This document shows positions 53,364 through 63,211 of a stretch of DNA of 64,000 bases, piece after piece (position 1 is the stretch's first letter; each line of letters starts with the position of its first letter). The notes below the pieces were generated by a model that was not told the DNA's origin, did not search any database, and saw only the letters and a program-made list of their open reading frames with translations. The translations under genes were made by a program, and so were the position numbers. This stretch comes from Paraburkholderia sprentiae WSM5005. GTDB taxonomy: Bacteria > Pseudomonadota > Gammaproteobacteria > Burkholderiales > Burkholderiaceae. The stretch is from the NCBI RefSeq assembly GCF_001865575.2, contig NZ_CP017563.2:124001-188000 (forward strand), read 5' to 3'.

Positions 53364-53677
53364 AACGGTATGCGGTCGGTGCGGCGGGATTTGGATATGG
53401 CCTCGCTATTACCTGGGCTTGTATGATCGTATTGAGCCACTTCAATTGGTTCCGTGATCCGCATAACATCGCGCACGGCTGCAACGAACTAGGAAAGTGC
53501 CCGTTCCCGTGGTACGGATGGCCCACTCTGTACCTATCAATTTTCGGTCCGGCGACTTTAGCGACAGCTGTGAACGTCTATGCCTGGCAGAGATGGTCCC
53601 TCAAGCGTTGGGCGTACTGTACAGCGGCCGCGATGATTCTGTGCGCCGCTCTTTATTTTCTTGCCGCGACTTTTTAG
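53360..53677 (+). CDS. Three-helix membrane protein, candidate immunity protein
   Basis: 105 residues from the GTG at 53360, which overlaps the amidase stop (GTGA) and follows GGAG by five bases; a TTG at 53348 would be an alternative. Three hydrophobic helices are visible (AAGFGYGLAITWACMIVLSH; WPTLYLSIFGPATLATAVNV; YCTAAAMILCAALYFLAATF). Between the first two lies a loop with two cysteines and CPFPWYGWP. Position directly after an amidase effector gene argues that it protects the producer. Known Tai4 immunity proteins are soluble periplasmic proteins, so this would be a different type. Confidence 0.68.
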   Translation: MKRYAVGAAGFGYGLAITWACMIVLSHFNWFRDPHNIAHGCNELGKCPFPWYGWPTLYLSIFGPATLATAVNVYAWQRWSLKRWAYCTAAAMILCAALYFLAATF

Positions 53678-53847
53678 AGCGCGTCCGAAACACTAGCAAT
53701 TATGTGTGCCCGGGATTTCCATAGCAGATCTGCCCCGGATGGCGCACCGCGGCCGAGGCCCGCACCGTCAACGTTGCTCTTGGCCTCGGCCCCAACCGGC
53801 CGCTCCAAAACGCGGCCACGCCAGTCATTCCTGAATGCGCACGCCCG

Positions 53848-54438
53848 TCAACGCCGCGCCCGCGCCACGCGACGCGACCTCGGCAGGCAATGCCGCAGCG
53901 CGAGCACCAAAGTCGATCCCAGCAGCAGTGTGGCGATCGGAAACGTGCCGGCGGCATTCACCGCGATGTCCATCGGACGCTCGCCGAGCAGCTGCATCCG
54001 GCGGCGCGTCATCGCGGCGCCGAGCGACTGCAGATCGTTCTTCAGCACGCGCTCGGCGTCGGGCAGCAGGATGGTTTCCTCATCGGCGACATGATGAGCG
54101 ACTTCGCGGATCAGTTGATAAAAGAGGCCGTCGTAGGCAGCGTTTTCAGGGCCCATCCCGCGCAGCTTCGCGATCGTCGCGCGCATCTCGTCGTGTTCGG
54201 GACGGCTCTTGCTCAGTGTTTCGTCATTGCCGATCGCGCGGTCGAGCGCCGGGTAGAAAATTTCTTCCTCGAGCTGCGCGTGGATTTCGAGCGCGTCGCA
54301 CACGCCGTTCACGATCGCGCGTTTGCGCCACCACGGCGTGGACGCATGGTATCGGTGCGAAGCGGCCAGCACGTGCATATGGTCGAGGCGGATCATCGAC
54401 GTGATCGACGGCGACAGCGATGAGGCGTCATTGGACAT
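53848..54438 (-). CDS. Hemerythrin-like protein with C-terminal helix
   Basis: 196 residues. The ATG at 54438 (MSNDASSLSPSITSMIRLDH) follows GGAGA. A hemerythrin HHE domain is seen: IRLDHMHVLAASHRYH, DALEIHAQLEEEIFYPALDR, SRPEHDEMRATIAKLRGMGP and VAHHVADEETILLPDAERVL, with the expected iron-binding His and Glu residues. The C-terminus has a hydrophobic helix (AAGTFPIATLLLGSTLVLAL) followed by a basic tail, so it may be membrane-anchored. It likely binds oxygen or nitric oxide. It sits near the catalase and flavohemoglobin genes. Confidence 0.9.
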   Translation of the reverse strand: MSNDASSLSPSITSMIRLDHMHVLAASHRYHASTPWWRKRAIVNGVCDALEIHAQLEEEIFYPALDRAIGNDETLSKSRPEHDEMRATIAKLRGMGPENAAYDGLFYQLIREVAHHVADEETILLPDAERVLKNDLQSLGAAMTRRRMQLLGERPMDIAVNAAGTFPIATLLLGSTLVLALRHCLPRSRRVARARR

Positions 54439-54524
54439 GGCGGTTCTCCAGGGGAAGGGTGCTCGCGGATACCGCATGCGCCATTCCCGCTGCCCAGCAA
54501 TCGCTCAACCGACGCCGGCACCCG

Positions 54525-54842
54525 CTAGCGGAGCGCTTTGCTGCCCGTCAGGGTGTTCAACGCGGAGTCCGCGGCATCGGCCGCGCGGGCGAACAGGTCG
54601 TCCACGATCCTGCGCGCCGCGCTATATCCGGCCATCAACGCATCGGCTTCGGTGTCGAACGGCCGGCCGCCGGCAATATCGAAGCGCAGCGGCGAGAACG
54701 TCGCGATCGCATTACCGGCCTGGTAGACGCGAACCACCGCCGCGTAGTGCGGGTGTACCGCCGCGCGCTCGGCGGGGCGCAACGTGAAGTCCGCCTCGAC
54801 GGTCACCTCGATCGTGAACCCGTGGTATTCGTAGGTCCGCAT
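54525..54842 (-). CDS. Small hypothetical protein
   Basis: 105 residues. Three consecutive ATGs (54848, 54845, 54842) follow AAGGGGA; the third has the best spacing and is taken. The N-terminal half has several beta strands (TYEYHGFTIEVTVEADFTLR, YAAVVRVYQAGNAIATFSPL), and the C-terminal half is helical (EADALMAGYSAARRIVDDLF). No family is recognised. It lies 86 bases upstream of the hemerythrin gene on the same strand and may be co-transcribed with it. Confidence 0.7.
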   Translation of the reverse strand: MRTYEYHGFTIEVTVEADFTLRPAERAAVHPHYAAVVRVYQAGNAIATFSPLRFDIAGGRPFDTEADALMAGYSAARRIVDDLFARAADAADSALNTLTGSKALR

Positions 54843-55131
54843 CATCATTTCCCCTTCGCCGCGTGAGTGGTGATCGTTCCCGAGATGGTCGCGTCGAACG
54901 AATTGTTGGCGGCCCGGGACCATCGCGCCGATGTGCGTCAGTTTCGCTTCAAGCTATTGGCATCAGTCCAAAACCCCCCGGAATCAGCATACGCCGGCCG
55001 TTCGCCAAAAAAATATCGCGCCTGGTGTCCGAAACTGTCGCGTTGCGGACAGCCCTGCGGGCACGGTCGTTGCATTTAGCGGAATGCGTACGCGATCGAT
55101 CGACGAGGATCACGGCCGAAGGAGGCGCGAA

Positions 55132-55371
55132 ATGCCTGACCACCGACAAAACTGCTCGCATCCCGCCGATGCACCGAAGCACGGAGATTCCGCGAGTCGT
55201 AATCGCAAGCGCAACCGCCCGGCGGCGCTGCGCAGAACGTTGATCATGACACTCGCGGTCGCCGCGACGGCCGCGTGCGCCACTGGAGCCCGGCGCAACG
55301 ATGCGCAGCTTTCGGGTCAACAGACATGCAATGTGGCGGGCAAGTTCTGCAACACGTTTTTCGGACCCTGA
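55132..55371 (+). CDS. Small hypothetical exported/lipoprotein-like protein
   Basis: 79 residues from the ATG at 55132, with a strong AAGGAGG a few bases upstream. A basic N-terminus of about 35 residues is followed by a hydrophobic segment LIMTLAVAATAACATG. This could be a lipoprotein signal with Cys at the end, or a membrane anchor. The short C-terminus contains CNVAGKFC. The basic part is unusually long for a signal peptide, so the real start could be the internal ATG in LIMTL. No family is recognised. A hairpin follows. Confidence 0.5.
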   Translation: MPDHRQNCSHPADAPKHGDSASRNRKRNRPAALRRTLIMTLAVAATAACATGARRNDAQLSGQQTCNVAGKFCNTFFGP

Positions 55372-55377
55372 CGAAAC

Positions 55378-55408
55378 GCACGCCAGCGCCTAGGCGACGC
55401 TGGCGTGC
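55378..55408 (+). terminator. Hairpin terminator-like element
   Basis: GCACGCCAGCG (55378-55388) pairs perfectly with CGCTGGCGTGC (55398-55408) around a nine-base loop, six bases after the small gene's stop. No T-tract follows, so termination may be weak or Rho-assisted. Confidence 0.55.
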
Positions 55409-55487
55409 GAGTCTACACAGAGCGATCGATGACATCGTCCTGCGGGGCGGTCATCCGATGCACTTTGGCAAGCCCGCGCGGGCGCGT

Positions 55488-56372
55488 TCACCCGGCGTCG
55501 TTGCTGCGCGGGACTTCGCTGCCCAATTCGGCCCCGGTGGTCGGATCGCTCGACGGGTCCGAGCGCAGACGCCCGGCCATCGCCGTGACCGCGGATTCCT
55601 GTTGCGCTTCGAGGCCGACCGACGCGCTGCCGTCGCCGCCATCCACCGCCGGTTCACCGGTTTGTATCGTGAGACCGGTGCCGCTGTTCCACGGTGCATT
55701 GACCGCCGCGCCGTCGTGCGACATCTTGTAATAGACGCTCGCGAATTGCTGGTTCGGCGGCAGCTTGCCCGGCGGGAAATTCGGCGTGATCGCATACAGC
55801 GCCTTCTCGAACGACTTCTGATGCGCGACTTCGCGGGTCATCAGAAAGCCGAGCGCCTCGCGCACGCCCGCATCGTCGGTAACGTTGATCAGCCGCTCAT
55901 AGATGATCTTCGCGCGCGCTTCGGCGGCGATGTTCGAGCGCAGGTCCGCGGTCGGCTCGCCGATCGTATCGATGTACGCGGCACTCCACGGCACGCCGCC
56001 CGAGTTCGTCAGCGGCGGCCCGCCGCCATACAGCACTTGGGTAACGTGACTGTCGTTGCCCGCGCCGTTCAGCCTGCGGTAAAGCTCGGCATGCTGCTCG
56101 ACCGCTTCGGCAAGCTCCCCTTTTGCGCCGCGGTTCAACATCGCGACGATCGAGCCGATGATCTCGAGATGGCTCAGCTCTTCAGTCGCGATATCGAACA
56201 GCATGTCCTTGCGGCCCGGATCTTCTTCCGCAACTGCCTGCGTGAAGTAGCGCATCGCGGCCGCCAGTTCGCCTTGCGGACCGCCGAACTGCTCCAGCAT
56301 CAGATTCGCAAGACCGGGATTGGTCGTGCCGACGCGAACCGTGTATTGCAGCCGTTTGTTGTGCATAAACAT
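55488..56372 (-). CDS. Manganese-containing catalase
   Basis: 294 residues, non-heme dimanganese catalase of the four-helix bundle type, converting hydrogen peroxide to water and oxygen. Metal-ligand motifs are visible: LEQFGGPQGELAAAMRYFTQ, IATEELSHLEIIGSIVAMLN, EARAKIIYERLINVTDDAGV and MTREVAHQKSFEKALYAI. The ATG at 56372 (MFMHNKRL) follows GGAGG by five bases; the longer frame to 56624 is not supported by a ribosome binding site. The C-terminal 50 residues are polar and disordered-looking. The gene is divergent from the flavohemoglobin gene, so both may share stress control. Confidence 0.92.
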   Translation of the reverse strand: MFMHNKRLQYTVRVGTTNPGLANLMLEQFGGPQGELAAAMRYFTQAVAEEDPGRKDMLFDIATEELSHLEIIGSIVAMLNRGAKGELAEAVEQHAELYRRLNGAGNDSHVTQVLYGGGPPLTNSGGVPWSAAYIDTIGEPTADLRSNIAAEARAKIIYERLINVTDDAGVREALGFLMTREVAHQKSFEKALYAITPNFPPGKLPPNQQFASVYYKMSHDGAAVNAPWNSGTGLTIQTGEPAVDGGDGSASVGLEAQQESAVTAMAGRLRSDPSSDPTTGAELGSEVPRSNDAG

Positions 56373-57892
<1,520 letters not shown>

Positions 57893-58021
57893 GGGAAGCT
57901 TGCGAGAACACGCGGTGGTTCGCGCGTCGTTCACGTCTTGCGCTTGCCCGGGCATCGTCCATGCTGAGCGGTGTACACGCGCGCGGCATCACGCGCCGCG
58001 TGACACTGCAAGGAGCGAATC

Positions 58022-58213
58022 ATGGCAAGCCAGCAACAGCAGCCGAACACGCCGAAAACCGGCAACGCCGATGAAAGCGGCGCAGGCAACGAAGGCACAT
58101 TTGAAACGGACATTTCCGAAACGGGCGAGGACGGCACGAGCGTGCGCCAGGCCGAGGTCAAGGAAAAAGATCTGTCCGAAGTGAAGCCGTCGCAGGAAAA
58201 GGGCGGCCAATGA
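58022..58213 (+). CDS. Small acidic hypothetical protein
   Basis: 63 residues with AAGGAGC seven bases before the ATG. The sequence is rich in Gln, Glu, Asp, Gly and Thr (QQQQPNTPKTGNADESGAGN, EVKEKDLSEVKPSQEKGGQ) and lacks hydrophobic segments, so it would be disordered. No family is recognised. It resembles in style the small hydrophilic protein at 43716 and may be a stress-induced hydrophilin; that is a guess from composition. Confidence 0.6.
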   Translation: MASQQQQPNTPKTGNADESGAGNEGTFETDISETGEDGTSVRQAEVKEKDLSEVKPSQEKGGQ

Positions 58214-58342
58214 CGGTGCGAGCCGCACCTCGCGTGTAAAACGGTCCGGCGCGCGGGCCTGTCGGACAGGATGCGGTGCGGGTGCGCTTGCGGCGACCAT
58301 GCCGGTTGAAGGCGGGTCGCTCTTTTTTTGCTCGCGCGCTTT

Positions 58343-58861
58343 TCATCGATCCGGCCGCCGCAGCAGCGCGGCTGCGAGCAGGCCCGCGCCGAGCGCCACG
58401 TAGACGTTGGCGAGCGAGCGGCGCGACAGGTGCGCCTCGAAACCCGGCGTGAGCCGCTCCGGCACGACCTTGTAGTCGACCACATATGCGCTCGCCACGG
58501 TCGCGGCCGCGGCGAGCGCAGTGGCGCCCGGCCGTCTCGACGGGGCGGGGCCGGCCATTCGGTCGACGAGCGCCTCGAACATCGTGGCCCAGAAGATCGC
58601 AGCCGCCTGATGGATTGCGAAGCCGGTCACCGTGTGACGGAGGCTGAAGCCGCGTTCATGCAGCGCGCGTTGCGGCCACAAGCAGTGGGTAACGGCATTG
58701 ATCGGCGCGAGCGGGCTGCCCGAGGTGTCTGCGGATGCCGCCGCGGCGGTCGCCGCGGACAGGCAGCCGGCCGACAGACCCGATGGGACGGCTCGGCGCA
58801 GCATCGCGCGGATGGACGACTGATACCACGGTGAACCGCTTTCGTACTCGGGCGTTTTCAT
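58343..58861 (-). CDS. Membrane protein of unknown function
   Basis: 172 residues. The ATG at 58861 (MKTPEYESGSPWYQSS) follows GGAG; the longer frame to 58966 lacks support. Three or four hydrophobic stretches are seen (VPSGLSAGCLSAATAAAASA, FAIHQAAAIFWATMFEALVD, ATALAAAATVASAYVVDYKV, and the last one near LANVYVALGAGLLAAALL). The middle HQAAAIFWATMFE helix resembles small uncharacterised membrane proteins of Burkholderiaceae. Function is unknown. Confidence 0.7.
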   Translation of the reverse strand: MKTPEYESGSPWYQSSIRAMLRRAVPSGLSAGCLSAATAAAASADTSGSPLAPINAVTHCLWPQRALHERGFSLRHTVTGFAIHQAAAIFWATMFEALVDRMAGPAPSRRPGATALAAAATVASAYVVDYKVVPERLTPGFEAHLSRRSLANVYVALGAGLLAAALLRRPDR

Positions 58862-58962
58862 GGCTGGGCTCCGGTTCGGGCGCATCAACGCTCGCCCGTG
58901 ATCGCGGACAGACGTATGCGCGAGAAGCAGGATACCTCTGTCCGCGCGAACGATGCCGCGCA

Positions 58963-60723
58963 TCACGCGATTTCGGCCTTCACGAAGCGCGCCATGAACG
59001 TGCGGGTCGTGCCGTCGGGAAACAGCACCGCAACCTGTTCATCCGTTGAAAACACCACATGGCCCGAGCCGTATTTGCGCACCCGCACAGCGTCGCCGCG
59101 GCCGAAGCGCGGCTTCCTGCCGGCGCGACGCGGCGGCTTTTTATCGTCGGGTGCGGTGCGTTGCGCTTCGAGCGTTGCCTCCAGCGGATTCAGGCAGTTG
59201 TCGCAGGTGCCGCAGCGTTCGAAACCCTGTGCATCGCCGAAATATTCGAGCATCACGCGCCATCGGCAACCGCCGGTTTGCGCGTAGTCGATCATCTGCT
59301 GGAGTGCGTCGCGATCGCGCGTCGCGAGCTGCGCGTAGCGCTCCACCGCGGCTTCGATCGCACTGTCCTCACCGCTGTCGCGGCCATGGTCGCCGCCAGC
59401 CTCGCGTAACCGATACCGCTGCAGCCGGTCGCGCGACACGTGCCGCGAGTCGGTCAGCATCTTCAGCGCGACGGCGAGCTTGTTGCGGCCGACGTCCGGC
59501 ACCGCGTCGAGCAGCTCGCGCGCCGTCAGGCCGGGACCGGGCGATTCCGTGCGCTGCGCGAGCGCGTCGCAGATGCGGCGCAGCAGCGCGGCATCGGGAT
59601 AGCGGCCCAGCGCGAGAAACTGCTGCACGCGCCGATCGTTCAGATCGAACAGTAGCTCGCAGCGCGCGGCTTTGCCGTCTCGCCCCGCGCGTCCGCTTTC
59701 CTGGTAGTAGGCATCGATGCTGCCCGGCATCTGGTAATGGACGACGAAACGGATATCGGGGATATCGACGCCCATGCCGAATGCGTTGGTCGAGATCATC
59801 ACGCGAACGTCGCCCGACACGAAGCGCTCCTGCGCGTCGTGCCGTTCGCGCGCAGACATCCGGCCGTGATAGCAGGCCGCCGCAACGTCCCAGCCGCGCA
59901 CCGTCGCCGCCACGTGTTCGGCTTCGCGCACGGTCGCCGTATAGATAATGCCTCGGCCGGTCTCGCTTGCGAGCAGCGTGCGCAACGCGGCCGTCTTTGC
60001 CTCTTTCGCGCGCGTCGACGCCCGCAGGCGCCCGCCCGCGACCGATACCTGCGTGACACGATAGTGAAGATTGTCGCGATACACGCCGGTGTTCACGATG
60101 CGCGGCTCGCGAAGGCCGAGCGAACGCACGATGTCGTCGCGGATGTCGGCCGTCGCGGTCGCGGTCAGCGCGAGAATGGGCGGCTTGCCGAGCGCCTTGA
60201 CGGCATCGACGATGCGCAGGAATGCCGGGCGAAAGTCGTGCCCCCACTGCGACACGCAATGCGCTTCGTCGACGACGACGAGTTCAATGCGCTGCGAACC
60301 CGCGTGCAAGGCGTCGATCAGGTCCTGGCGCGTGAGTTGCTCGGGCGTCACGAACACGATGCCGCGGCGCGCGCCGCGCAACGCTTCGTAACTCTCGCGC
60401 AGTTCGGTGGCCGGCACGGTGCTATTGATCCGCCAGGCGTCGATGCCGGCCTCGCGCAGTTTGTCGAACTGGTCTTTCATCAGCGCGATCAGCGGCGACA
60501 CGACGAGCGTCCAGCCGTCGAGATGCAACGCCGGCAACTGATAGCACAGCGATTTGCCCGCGCCGGTGGGCATCACGGCAAGCGTATCGCGCCGTTCGAG
60601 CACGCTACGGATGATCTCCCGTTGGCCGGGGCGCAGCCGGCTGATCCCGAACACCTCACGCAGCGTCTTGCGCATCGCGTTCAGCCGGGTGGACGTGTCG
60701 CGCGTGGTGGTGGGGTCGGTCAT
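58963..60723 (-). CDS. recQ: RecQ-family ATP-dependent DNA helicase
   Basis: 586 residues from the ATG at 60723. Superfamily 2 helicase motifs are in place: RPGQREIIRSVL, Walker A MPTGAGKSLCYQ (51-62), DEAH box VVVDEAHCVSQWGHDFRP (from 149), LALTATA, GIIYTATVREAE, STNAFGMGVDIPDIRFVVHY and YYQESGRAGRDG. The zinc-binding RQC region follows (GGCRWRVMLEYFGDAQGF, then CGTCDNC). The C-terminus lacks an obvious HRDC domain and instead ends in a small SH3/KOW-like barrel (GDAVRVRKYGSGHVVFSTDE). It unwinds DNA during recombination repair. The longer frame to 61818 overlaps the oxidoreductase gene in antisense and is discarded. Confidence 0.94.
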   Translation of the reverse strand: MTDPTTTRDTSTRLNAMRKTLREVFGISRLRPGQREIIRSVLERRDTLAVMPTGAGKSLCYQLPALHLDGWTLVVSPLIALMKDQFDKLREAGIDAWRINSTVPATELRESYEALRGARRGIVFVTPEQLTRQDLIDALHAGSQRIELVVVDEAHCVSQWGHDFRPAFLRIVDAVKALGKPPILALTATATADIRDDIVRSLGLREPRIVNTGVYRDNLHYRVTQVSVAGGRLRASTRAKEAKTAALRTLLASETGRGIIYTATVREAEHVAATVRGWDVAAACYHGRMSARERHDAQERFVSGDVRVMISTNAFGMGVDIPDIRFVVHYQMPGSIDAYYQESGRAGRDGKAARCELLFDLNDRRVQQFLALGRYPDAALLRRICDALAQRTESPGPGLTARELLDAVPDVGRNKLAVALKMLTDSRHVSRDRLQRYRLREAGGDHGRDSGEDSAIEAAVERYAQLATRDRDALQQMIDYAQTGGCRWRVMLEYFGDAQGFERCGTCDNCLNPLEATLEAQRTAPDDKKPPRRAGRKPRFGRGDAVRVRKYGSGHVVFSTDEQVAVLFPDGTTRTFMARFVKAEIA

Positions 60724-60767
60724 GAAGGTTGGCGGTTGGCGTGCGGCGCGGCGAGTAAGCCCGCGGC

Positions 60768-60787
60768 GCAGCAAACCCCATACCGCG
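60768..60787 (+). repeat. Second copy of the GCAGCAAACC-CATACCGC word
   Basis: GCGCAGCAAACCCCATACCG here matches GCGCAGCAAACCACATACCG near 49486, with one mismatch, in the same orientation and in both cases upstream of a plus-strand gene. Flanking bases are partly alike. Confidence 0.45.
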
Positions 60788-60861
60788 GCGAGGTGCCGTG
60801 GCCGGGAACGGCACATGCTGTGACCTCGTGACGTGACATTCATGGCCAAACGGGTGGACTG

Positions 60862-63153
60862 ATGAGCAAAGAAGACAAAAGCGATGCGTATCCGTACGCA
60901 TCGGGCGGATGGGGGTCGCTCAAGGCGGTTGCGACGATCCTGCTGCAGGAAAAAGCCCCGCTGAAAGATAGCCGGGTCCTGATGCATCAGAACAAGCCCG
61001 ACGGCTTCATGTGCGTCAGCTGTTCGTGGGCGAAGCCGGCCGATCCGCATACGTTCGAGTTCTGCGAGAGCGGCGCGAAGGCCACCGCGTGGGACCTCAC
61101 GGCCAAACGCGTCACGCCCGATTTCTTCGAGGTCCACACGGTCAGCGAGCTCGCGAAATGGCACGACCACGACCTCGAGGAAGCGGGGCGGCTGACCGAG
61201 CCGCTGCGCTACGACCCGGCCACCGACCGCTACGTGCCGGTGCCTTGGCAGCAAGCGTTCGATGCGATCGGCGCCGAACTGCGCACGCTGGACCCGGCCA
61301 GCGTGGTGTTCTACACGTCGGGCCGCGCGTCGCTCGAAACCTCGTACATGTTGCAGCTTTTCGCGCGCATGTACGGCACCAACAATCTGCCCGACAGCTC
61401 GAACATGTGCCACGAAAGCACCAGCGTCGGGCTCAAGGAGGCGATCGGGGTGGGCGTCGGCACGGTCTCGCTCGACGATTTCGAGAAGACCGACCTGATG
61501 TTTTTCTTCGGCCAGAACGTCGGCACGAATAGCCCGCGCATGCTGCATCAATTGCAGGACGCGCGCAAACGCGGCGTGCCGATCATCACATTCAATCCGC
61601 TGCGCGAGCCGGGGCTGCTGCATTTCGCGAACCCGCAGTCGCCGGTGGACATGCTCACACCCACCGATACGCAGATCAGCACGCAATATCACCAGGTGAA
61701 GACGGGCGGCGATACCGCTGCGATCCTCGGCATCTGCAAGCTCGTCATCGAAGCGGACGATCGCGCGGTGAGCACCGGCGGCGCACGCGTCGTCGACATC
61801 GATTTCATTCGCGAACATACCAACGGCTACGAGGAATTCGCGCAGTACGCGCGCGCCGCGAGCTGGGACGACATCGAGCGCGTGAGCGGCTTACCGCGCG
61901 TAGCGCTCGAGGCGGCCGCCGACGAATACATGAAAGCGAACGCGGTGATGATCCACTACGGCATGGGTCTCACGCAGCATCGGATGGGGGTGCAGAACGT
62001 GCGCATGCTGTGCAATCTGCTGATGCTGCGCGGCAACGTCGGCAAGCCGGGCGCGGGCCCGTCGCCGGTGCGCGGACATTCGAACGTGCAGGGTCAGCGC
62101 ACGGTCGGCATCACCGAAAAGCCGGAGCTCGCGCCGCTCGACCAGCTGGCCAAACAGTTTTCGTTCGAGCCGCCGCGCGAGAAAGGCATGAATATCGTCG
62201 AAGCCTTCGAGGCGATGCTCGACGGCAAGGTCAGCGCGATGATCAATCTCGGCGGCAACCTCGTACGCTCGGTGCCCGACCGGCTGCGCACCGAGCCGGC
62301 GTGGGCCTCGCTCGGGCTGACCGTCAACGTGGCGACCAAGCTCAATCGCAGCCACCTGGTGCACGGCCAGCGCGCCTATCTGCTGCCGTGCCTGAGCCGC
62401 ATCGAGATCGACCGGCAGGCGGGCGGCGCGCAGGCGGTGTCGATGGAAGACAGCACCGCGCACTTTCACGGCTCGCATGGCGTGGTCGAACCCGCGGCGC
62501 CGACGATACGCTCGGAGCCGTTCATCGTCGCGGGCATTGCGAAGGCGACGCTCGGCGAGCGCTCGAGCGTCGACTGGGACGCATGGCGCGACGACTATTC
62601 GCGCGTGCGCCTGGAAATGTCGAAGACGTGGCCCGAGATGTTCGATGATTTCGAGGCGCGCATGTGGAAACCTGGCGGCGTGATACGGCCGCTGCCGGCG
62701 CGCGAGCGCAAGTGGAAAACCAAAAGCGGCAAGGCTGAATTCATGGTGCCCACTTCGATTGGCGAAGACCCGGACATGCCGACGCGCGAACCCGATTCTC
62801 TGCGGTTGATGACCCTGCGCAGCGACAGCCAGTTCAATACGACCATTTATGGCCTCGACGATCGCTTCAGAGGCATCAAGGGCACGCGCATGGTGATCCT
62901 GATGAATCCGGCCGACATGGAGAAACGCGGACTCGCGCACGGCGAGCGCATCGCTCTCGAGACCATCGCGGACGATGGCGTCGAGCGCCGCGTCGACGGG
63001 CTGAGCGTCGTGCCGTTCGACGTGCCGCAGGGATGCATCGGCGGCTATTACCCGGAATGCAATCCGCTGCTGCCGCTGTGGCACTGCGCGAAGGAGAGCA
63101 AGGTACCGGGCGCGAAGTCGATTCCGGTGCGGGTCTCGGCGAGCACGCGGTGA
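60862..63153 (+). CDS. YdeP/FdhF-type molybdopterin oxidoreductase
   Basis: 763 residues of the FdhF/YdeP family (also CbbBc), bis-molybdopterin enzymes of the formate dehydrogenase superfamily. N-terminal cysteines in DGFMCVSCSWAKP (Cys51, Cys54) suit an Fe-S cluster. SSNMCHESTSVGLKEAIGVG is the active-site region with Cys where formate dehydrogenases have Cys or Sec. Further cofactor-binding regions include FFGQNVGTNSPRMLHQLQ, LTQHRMGVQNVRMLCNLLML and the C-terminal DDRFRGIKGTRMVILMNPAD. The substrate of this family is not settled, and acid-resistance and formate-linked roles have been proposed. No strong Shine-Dalgarno is seen; a six-codon frame (60842-60862) ends in TGATG overlapping the start. 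An SdhB-like gene follows 58 bases downstream. Confidence 0.9.
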   Translation: MSKEDKSDAYPYASGGWGSLKAVATILLQEKAPLKDSRVLMHQNKPDGFMCVSCSWAKPADPHTFEFCESGAKATAWDLTAKRVTPDFFEVHTVSELAKWHDHDLEEAGRLTEPLRYDPATDRYVPVPWQQAFDAIGAELRTLDPASVVFYTSGRASLETSYMLQLFARMYGTNNLPDSSNMCHESTSVGLKEAIGVGVGTVSLDDFEKTDLMFFFGQNVGTNSPRMLHQLQDARKRGVPIITFNPLREPGLLHFANPQSPVDMLTPTDTQISTQYHQVKTGGDTAAILGICKLVIEADDRAVSTGGARVVDIDFIREHTNGYEEFAQYARAASWDDIERVSGLPRVALEAAADEYMKANAVMIHYGMGLTQHRMGVQNVRMLCNLLMLRGNVGKPGAGPSPVRGHSNVQGQRTVGITEKPELAPLDQLAKQFSFEPPREKGMNIVEAFEAMLDGKVSAMINLGGNLVRSVPDRLRTEPAWASLGLTVNVATKLNRSHLVHGQRAYLLPCLSRIEIDRQAGGAQAVSMEDSTAHFHGSHGVVEPAAPTIRSEPFIVAGIAKATLGERSSVDWDAWRDDYSRVRLEMSKTWPEMFDDFEARMWKPGGVIRPLPARERKWKTKSGKAEFMVPTSIGEDPDMPTREPDSLRLMTLRSDSQFNTTIYGLDDRFRGIKGTRMVILMNPADMEKRGLAHGERIALETIADDGVERRVDGLSVVPFDVPQGCIGGYYPECNPLLPLWHCAKESKVPGAKSIPVRVSASTR

Positions 63154-63211
63154 TGAACATGTGCTCGCGGCGCAATCTGGCGCGTACCTGCGCGCCGTCA
63201 TCGGAGTGACC

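Noticed and set aside
58963..61818. RecQ frame extended to 951 codons
   Set aside because: The extra N-terminal part is antisense to the molybdopterin oxidoreductase gene; the helicase begins naturally at 60723.
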